DNA of 64,000 nt from Micromonospora sp. WMMD961. Lineage in GTDB: Bacteria; Actinomycetota; Actinomycetes; Mycobacteriales; Micromonosporaceae. The DNA is taken from positions 4,933,501 through 4,997,500 of the forward strand of contig NZ_JARUBJ010000002.1 in NCBI RefSeq assembly GCF_029626145.1. The letters run 5' to 3'. The position numbers were made by a program, and so were the translations under genes. This document shows positions 60,481 through 64,000 of this stretch, one piece after another. Under the pieces are notes generated by a model. That model had not been told where the DNA came from, ran no database searches, and saw only the letters and a list, made by a program, of their open reading frames with translations. Numbering within the stretch: the first letter of the stretch is position 1; the number at the start of each line of letters is the position of its first letter.

Positions 60481-60948
60481 ATCTGGGAAGGACGCGAGGG
60501 CCGCCGGCACCACCTGACGGCGAAGCTGATGTGCTGGGCCCTGGACCGGGCCGTCAAGCTGGCAGCGACCCTGGACGCGGAGGCGCAGGTCCCCCGCTGG
60601 TCGCAGGCCATGAAGGAGATCCGCGCGGCGATTCTCACCGATGGCTGGAGCACCTCGGCCCAGACGTTCACCGGCGCGCGCCCGGGTCCGACCACCTCGA
60701 CGCCGGGGTGCTCATCACGCAGCGCTGGACAGGGGCGGGTTCGGAGGGTGCCTTCATCGTCTGCTCGTACTTGCTGGTCCAGACTCTGGCCCTGGCCGGA
60801 GAGATCGGCGAGGCCAAGCAGATCTTCGAGAACGTCACGGACCGGGGCAAACGATCTTGGCCTGCTGTCGGAGGAGTTCGATCTCCGCGACGAGAGCCTG
60901 ATCGGTAATTCCCCGCGCCTCGACAAGTCGTCAATAACGCGGTCATAA
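60481..60948 (+). pseudogene. Decayed glycoside hydrolase family 15 (glucoamylase/trehalase-like) gene
   Basis: The C-terminal third of a GH15 enzyme is recognisable in pieces: 'KLMCWALDRAVKLAATLDAE', 'VPRWSQAMKEIRAAILTDGW', 'AQTFTGA', then after a frameshift 'SDHLDAGVL', an internal deletion, 'RWTGAGSEGAFIVCSYLLVQ', 'LALAGEIGEAKQIFENVT', then another frameshift into 'NDLGLLSEEFDLRDESLIGN' and a stop at 60948. In the intact family these segments hold the (alpha/alpha)6 barrel's last helices and the second catalytic Glu ('LLSEE'). The N-terminal two thirds are missing. Confidence 0.8.
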
Positions 60949-61210
60949 GCGGTGCGCTTACCCGTGAACGACGCCGAATTGAGGGCAGTTGTCCGGCCCG
61001 GTTGCCTGGCGGAACCTACACGGCCCGGCTTCCAGATTCCGCTGACATCAGCCTGGCCGGCCTTGAATACTGGATAGTGGCGCACCGCTCCCGCGTCGGC
61101 AATTGCGGGCCGTTACGCGGCTGCCAGCGAAGACGCCGCCGAACATCCTCGCCGTCCGGCCTGCGCTACCACCCTCGGTGGATAGAGCGGCCTTTTGAAG
61201 GGAATGCCAG

Positions 61211-61960
61211 ATGAACGCCGCTTCTGACAAGCCTGCCCAGGAGGCAGGAATGCCCACCGTCGTACTCGTCCACGGTGCTTTCGCCGGCTCATCCAGTTGG
61301 AATGGGGTGATCGCCAACCTCAAACGTCGAGGCTACCCGGTCATTGCCGTCGCGAACCCGCTGCGCGGCGTGCAGAAGGACGCTGCTTACGCTCGAGCTG
61401 TTGTGGACTCCGTGTCCGGCCCGGTCGTGATGGCGGCTCATTCGTACGGCGGATGTGTGATGACCGAGGCTGCGGATGGCGCCCCCAACGTCAAGGCTCT
61501 GGTGTACGTCGCCAGCGTGAGCCCGGACGCCGGCGAGAGCGTGGCCGACTTGATCACCAAGTTCCCGGGAAGTGCGCTCCTCACGTCCGTCAAGATGGTG
61601 CCGACCCCTCTCGACGACGGCGGCACGACGATGGCGCAGTACATCGACCAGGCCCAGTTCCCGTCGGTGTTCGCCGCCGACGTCGACCCCGACACCGCTG
61701 AGCTGATGGCGGTAACGCAGCGGCCTCCCACTGAAGCCGCCCAGACCGAGAAGGTGACCAAGACTGCCTGGAAGTCGATCCCGTCATGGACTTTGATCAC
61801 CACCCAGGACAAGGGCATTCCGCCGGACCTGCAGCGCTTCCTGGCCAAGCGTGCCGGGTCGACGGCGGTCGAGATCGACGCGTCCCACGCCGTGGCAGTC
61901 TCTCAACCCGGCCCGGTCGCCGACCTCATCGACACAGCTGCCCGCGCCACCACCCAGTAA
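61211..61960 (+). CDS. Alpha/beta hydrolase
   Basis: A 249-residue soluble hydrolase. 'VVLVHGAFAGSSSWNGVI' gives the oxyanion region, S78 sits in 'AAHSYGG', the acid is near 'ITTQDKGIPP' and the His in 'DASHAVAVSQP'. Variants of this family are common in actinomycetes next to TetR genes and are usually esterases of unknown substrate. ATG 61211 follows AAGGGA by seven bases. It lies just before the transposase remnant and is intact, though both neighbours are decayed. Confidence 0.88.
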   Translation: MNAASDKPAQEAGMPTVVLVHGAFAGSSSWNGVIANLKRRGYPVIAVANPLRGVQKDAAYARAVVDSVSGPVVMAAHSYGGCVMTEAADGAPNVKALVYVASVSPDAGESVADLITKFPGSALLTSVKMVPTPLDDGGTTMAQYIDQAQFPSVFAADVDPDTAELMAVTQRPPTEAAQTEKVTKTAWKSIPSWTLITTQDKGIPPDLQRFLAKRAGSTAVEIDASHAVAVSQPGPVADLIDTAARATTQ

Positions 61961-61968
61961 AGCGTGCT

Positions 61969-62307
61969 TCATAACCACTCGCCGATAGTCGTCATGGTCA
62001 GGACGGCTTGGAACCGGACGGCGAGTTTGTCGTAGCGGGTCGCGACGCCATGGTGTCGTTTGAGCTGGTTGAGGCCGTTCTCCACGTCGTGACGCGGGCG
62101 GTAGCCCCGCGAGTCGAACTTCGGTGGACGCCCGCCTCGGGAGCCGTTGGCCCTGCGGTGGGCGTCCTGGTCGCTCTTGCTCGGGATGCAGCACCTGATC
62201 CCACGCCTGCGCAGACAAGCACGATTCGCGCGGCTGGTGTAGGCCCTGTCTGCCAGGACCATGATGGCACCGACTGCGCCGAGCAGCACCGGCGTGTGGC
62301 GTCGCTG
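61969..62307 (-). mobile_element. IS5-family transposase, 3' remnant
   Basis: The last ~110 residues of an IS5-type (DDE) transposase: 'VLADRAYTSRANRACLRRRG', 'CIPSKSDQDAHRRANGSRGG', 'PPKFDSRGYRPRHDVENGLN' and 'LKRHHGVATRYDKLAVRFQA', ending in a normal stop at 61969. The final catalytic Glu region (here 'VENGLNQLK') is present, but the first two catalytic Asp segments and the 5' half of the element are absent; the sequence runs directly into the SGNH hydrolase gene. No terminal inverted repeats were found. Confidence 0.85.
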
Positions 62308-62326
62308 CTCGGCGCACCCCAGATGG

Positions 62327-63503
62327 TCAGCCGGTCTTGGTGGCGAAGGGGCCGCCGTCGCCGAACGCGAGCCGGGCGAAGTTCTCGGCGATGCGGCGAT
62401 GTCCGGCAGGGTCGGGGTGGACCTCGTCGGGTAGCGGGAGTTCGGCGTAGTCCGCCTCGCCGTACAGGTCCCGTCCGTCGAGGTAGTGCAGGTTCGGGTC
62501 GTGGGCCGTGCGCTGTTCGACGATCCGGGCGAGCTCGTCGCGGATGACGTTGAGCGTCAGCCGCCCGGCGCTGCGTTCGGCCGGATCACCCGTGGCTTTG
62601 AACCGCAGTGTCCCGCCCTCGAGGTCCGGCGCGAGGGGGCCGGGCGTGTCCTCCTGAACCGGGCACAGGATGGCGGACACGACCAGCAACGGTGTGCTCG
62701 GGTGCCCTTCGCGGACAGTGTCGAGGAAGCCGTGGACCGCGGGGGTGAAGGCGCGGAGACGCATCACGTCGCTGTTGACGATGTTGATGCCAATCTTGAG
62801 GCTGATCAGGTCCGCCGGGATGTCCCGCATGGCGCGGGCGGTGAACGGGTCGAGCAGCGCGCTCCCGCCGAACCCCATGTTGACCAACGCCACTCCCCCC
62901 TCGGCCGCGGCCAGGGCCGGCCAGATGGCGCTGGGACGAGCGGCGTTCGAGCCGTGGCTGATGGAACTTCCGTGGTGCAGCCACCTCCTGCGCCCGTTGG
63001 GCGGGGCCTGCTCGACGGGCGCGTCGGTGCGCAGCGCAATCAACTCGGTGATCTCCGTGTGTGGAAGCCAGATCTCGACGTCCTTCTCACCCACCGGCAG
63101 ATCCGCGAAGCGGGCGGTGCCGGCCGGCCCCTCGGTCAGCACCGCGGTTTGGGTGAACATGTCGGTAACCGTCCGGACGTTGCCCTCGGGCACCGAGGTC
63201 TGCGCGGCCAGGCGGCCGTTGATCAGCAGGTCGTAGACGCCGTCCGCCGGGGGCGGGAAGCCTTGGTAGACCCGCTTGGTGGGCAGCGTGTCCAACTCGA
63301 TCGTGGTGGCCCGGGTACGGAACGCCAGCCGCACCCCGGAGGGCTGGGCCTCGGCCATGGCCAGTTGGTCGTCGGGGATCTGCCGGCGCGCCCGAGCGGT
63401 CAGCCGATGCGGCAGCAGACCGCGCGGTCGCCTCCACGTCGACGAAGCCGCGCAGGAGGTCCGCGGTGACCGGTGTGGTGATCCAATGGTGTTCGGTGGT
63501 CAT
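62327..63503 (-). CDS. SGNH/GDSL-type hydrolase with an N-terminal frameshift
   Basis: From 63358 to the stop there is an uninterrupted 343-residue frame with a jelly-roll N-terminal part and an SGNH esterase domain: 'HHGSSISHG' (nucleophile Ser), 'NMGFGGSALLD', 'LKIGINIVNSD' and 'LPDEVHPDPAGH' (Asp-x2-His). However the natural beginning lies upstream in another frame: ATG 63503 gives 'MTTEHHWITTPVTADLLRGF' and 'VDVEATAR', and the two frames join around 63418-63427 with a one-base indel, after which 'LLPHRLTARARRQIPDDQLA' leads straight into the main frame. So the gene is either newly frameshifted or carries a sequencing error. A shortened product from 63358 (ATG) is possible. Confidence 0.75.
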
Positions 63504-63586
63504 TGCCTCAAGCCTCTCGACCGAATCTCGGTGTTCATCGGCGCGCCACGCAGCGAACCGCTTGCGGCGGTGCCGCCGTCCTCGGG

Positions 63587-64000
63587 TCAGCGAGTGCTGT
63601 GGTCGCGTAACAGCGAGTCGAGCGAATCCACGATCCAATCCCAGGATTCCTGCGCGGAGGGACGCTGTGTTCGAAACCACCGGCCAGCTCCAAACTGACG
63701 TAGCCGTGGACGACGCTGCCCAGCATCCGGACCGCATGCGTCGCGTCCGGCTCGTCCAGGTCGTAGCCCCGCAGGATCGCCCGGGCCATCCGGGCGTGCC
63801 GGCCGCCAGCGCTGGCGGCCGCCGTTTCCGGACCGAGCCGGAGCCGGGCGACCGCGTACCGGCCCGGGTGCTCCCTGGCGTACTCGCGATAGGCGTCGGC
63901 GAACGCAGCCAGGGCGTCCCTGCCGGCACGGCCAGCGATGGCGTCGGCGACGCGATCGGCGAGTTCCTCCAGCGCGAACAGCGCGATGCGGACCCTGAGG
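63587..64000 (-). CDS. TetR-family regulator, C-terminal part (5' end outside window), frameshifted near the end
   Basis: The frame enters at the right edge and encodes a TetR_C (WHG-type) ligand domain: 'LEELADRVADAIAGRAGRDA', 'YREYAREHPGRYAVARL', 'DATHAVRMLGSVVHGYVSLE'. After 'LAGGFEH' the expected ending 'PSAQESWDWIVDSLDSLLRD' is in the neighbouring frame, closing with a stop at 63587. One base appears to be missing around 63663-63671 (CACAG where CACCAG would restore the frame). The DNA-binding domain is beyond the window. It probably regulates the SGNH hydrolase gene 83 bases downstream, which also carries a one-base frameshift. Confidence 0.7.
   Translation of the reverse strand, partial: PQGPHRAVRAGGTRRSRRRRHRWPCRQGRPGCVRRRLSRVRQGAPGPVRGRPAPARSGNGGRQRWRPARPDGPGDPAGLRPGRAGRDACGPDAGQRRPRLRQFGAGRWFRTQRPSAQESWDWIVDSLDSLLRDHSTR

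Overview
The window is very GC-rich, with third codon positions dominated by G and C, frequent GTG starts, ATGA/GTGA start-stop overlaps and long meaningless open frames antisense to real genes. That, together with SigK/RskA, a class F sortase, a dialkylglycine decarboxylase pair, two giant LuxR (LAL) regulators and many TetR/MarR-controlled oxidoreductases, points to a soil actinomycete, most likely Micromonosporaceae (Micromonospora-like). The genus is an inference from gene content. No rRNA, tRNA, CRISPR array or phage block was seen.

Layout. 1-5.7 kb: a beta-lactam/cell-wall group (tail of a LysR regulator, a cytosolic class A beta-lactamase-like hydrolase, a CPBP membrane protease, a class A penicillin-binding protein and a lipoprotein class A beta-lactamase). 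5.9-9.8 kb: two regulator/aldo-keto reductase pairs (MarR, TetR) with readable operators, and between them the decayed tails of two more genes. 10-12 kb: membrane-anchored carboxylesterase. 12-14.3 kb: dgdA and its divergent LysR regulator. 14.5-18 kb: MarR with four palindromic sites, a medium-chain reductase and a secreted tripeptidyl-aminopeptidase-like lipoprotein. 18.3-20.6 kb: large membrane hydrolase.

20.6-28.1 kb is the most coherent unit: a divergent catabolic locus with a GntR regulator plus tartrate/D-malate-type dehydrogenase on one side, and a five-gene overlapping operon on the other (MFS transporter, 2-hydroxyacid dehydrogenase, FAD dehydrogenase, AtuA/DUF1446 protein, DUF4387 protein). 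Its substrate is unknown to me and it is my best candidate for an undescribed pathway.

28-47 kb is a mosaic of small stress/redox genes: TMEM175-type channel, AKR, MscS, luciferase-like oxidoreductase, an SDR lacking its catalytic Tyr/Lys, an ECF sigma factor next to an NhaA-DsbA fusion, epoxide hydrolases, a LAL regulator with a ruined P-loop, a flavin disulfide reductase, chorismate mutase, a methyltransferase and a carotenoid-hydratase-like protein. 47-55 kb: a second, intact LAL regulator, a membrane pseudokinase, and the rskA-sigK-sortase-CHRD surface module. 55-64 kb is rich in decay: an SDR pseudogene, a GH15 pseudogene, an IS5-type transposase remnant, and a frameshifted SGNH hydrolase and TetR regulator at the right edge. 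Among these sits an intact redox operon (DUF308 membrane protein, flavin disulfide reductase, EthD-like protein) whose two main genes are paralogues of others in the window.

Several convergent gene pairs are separated by strong perfect hairpins that I annotate as terminators.
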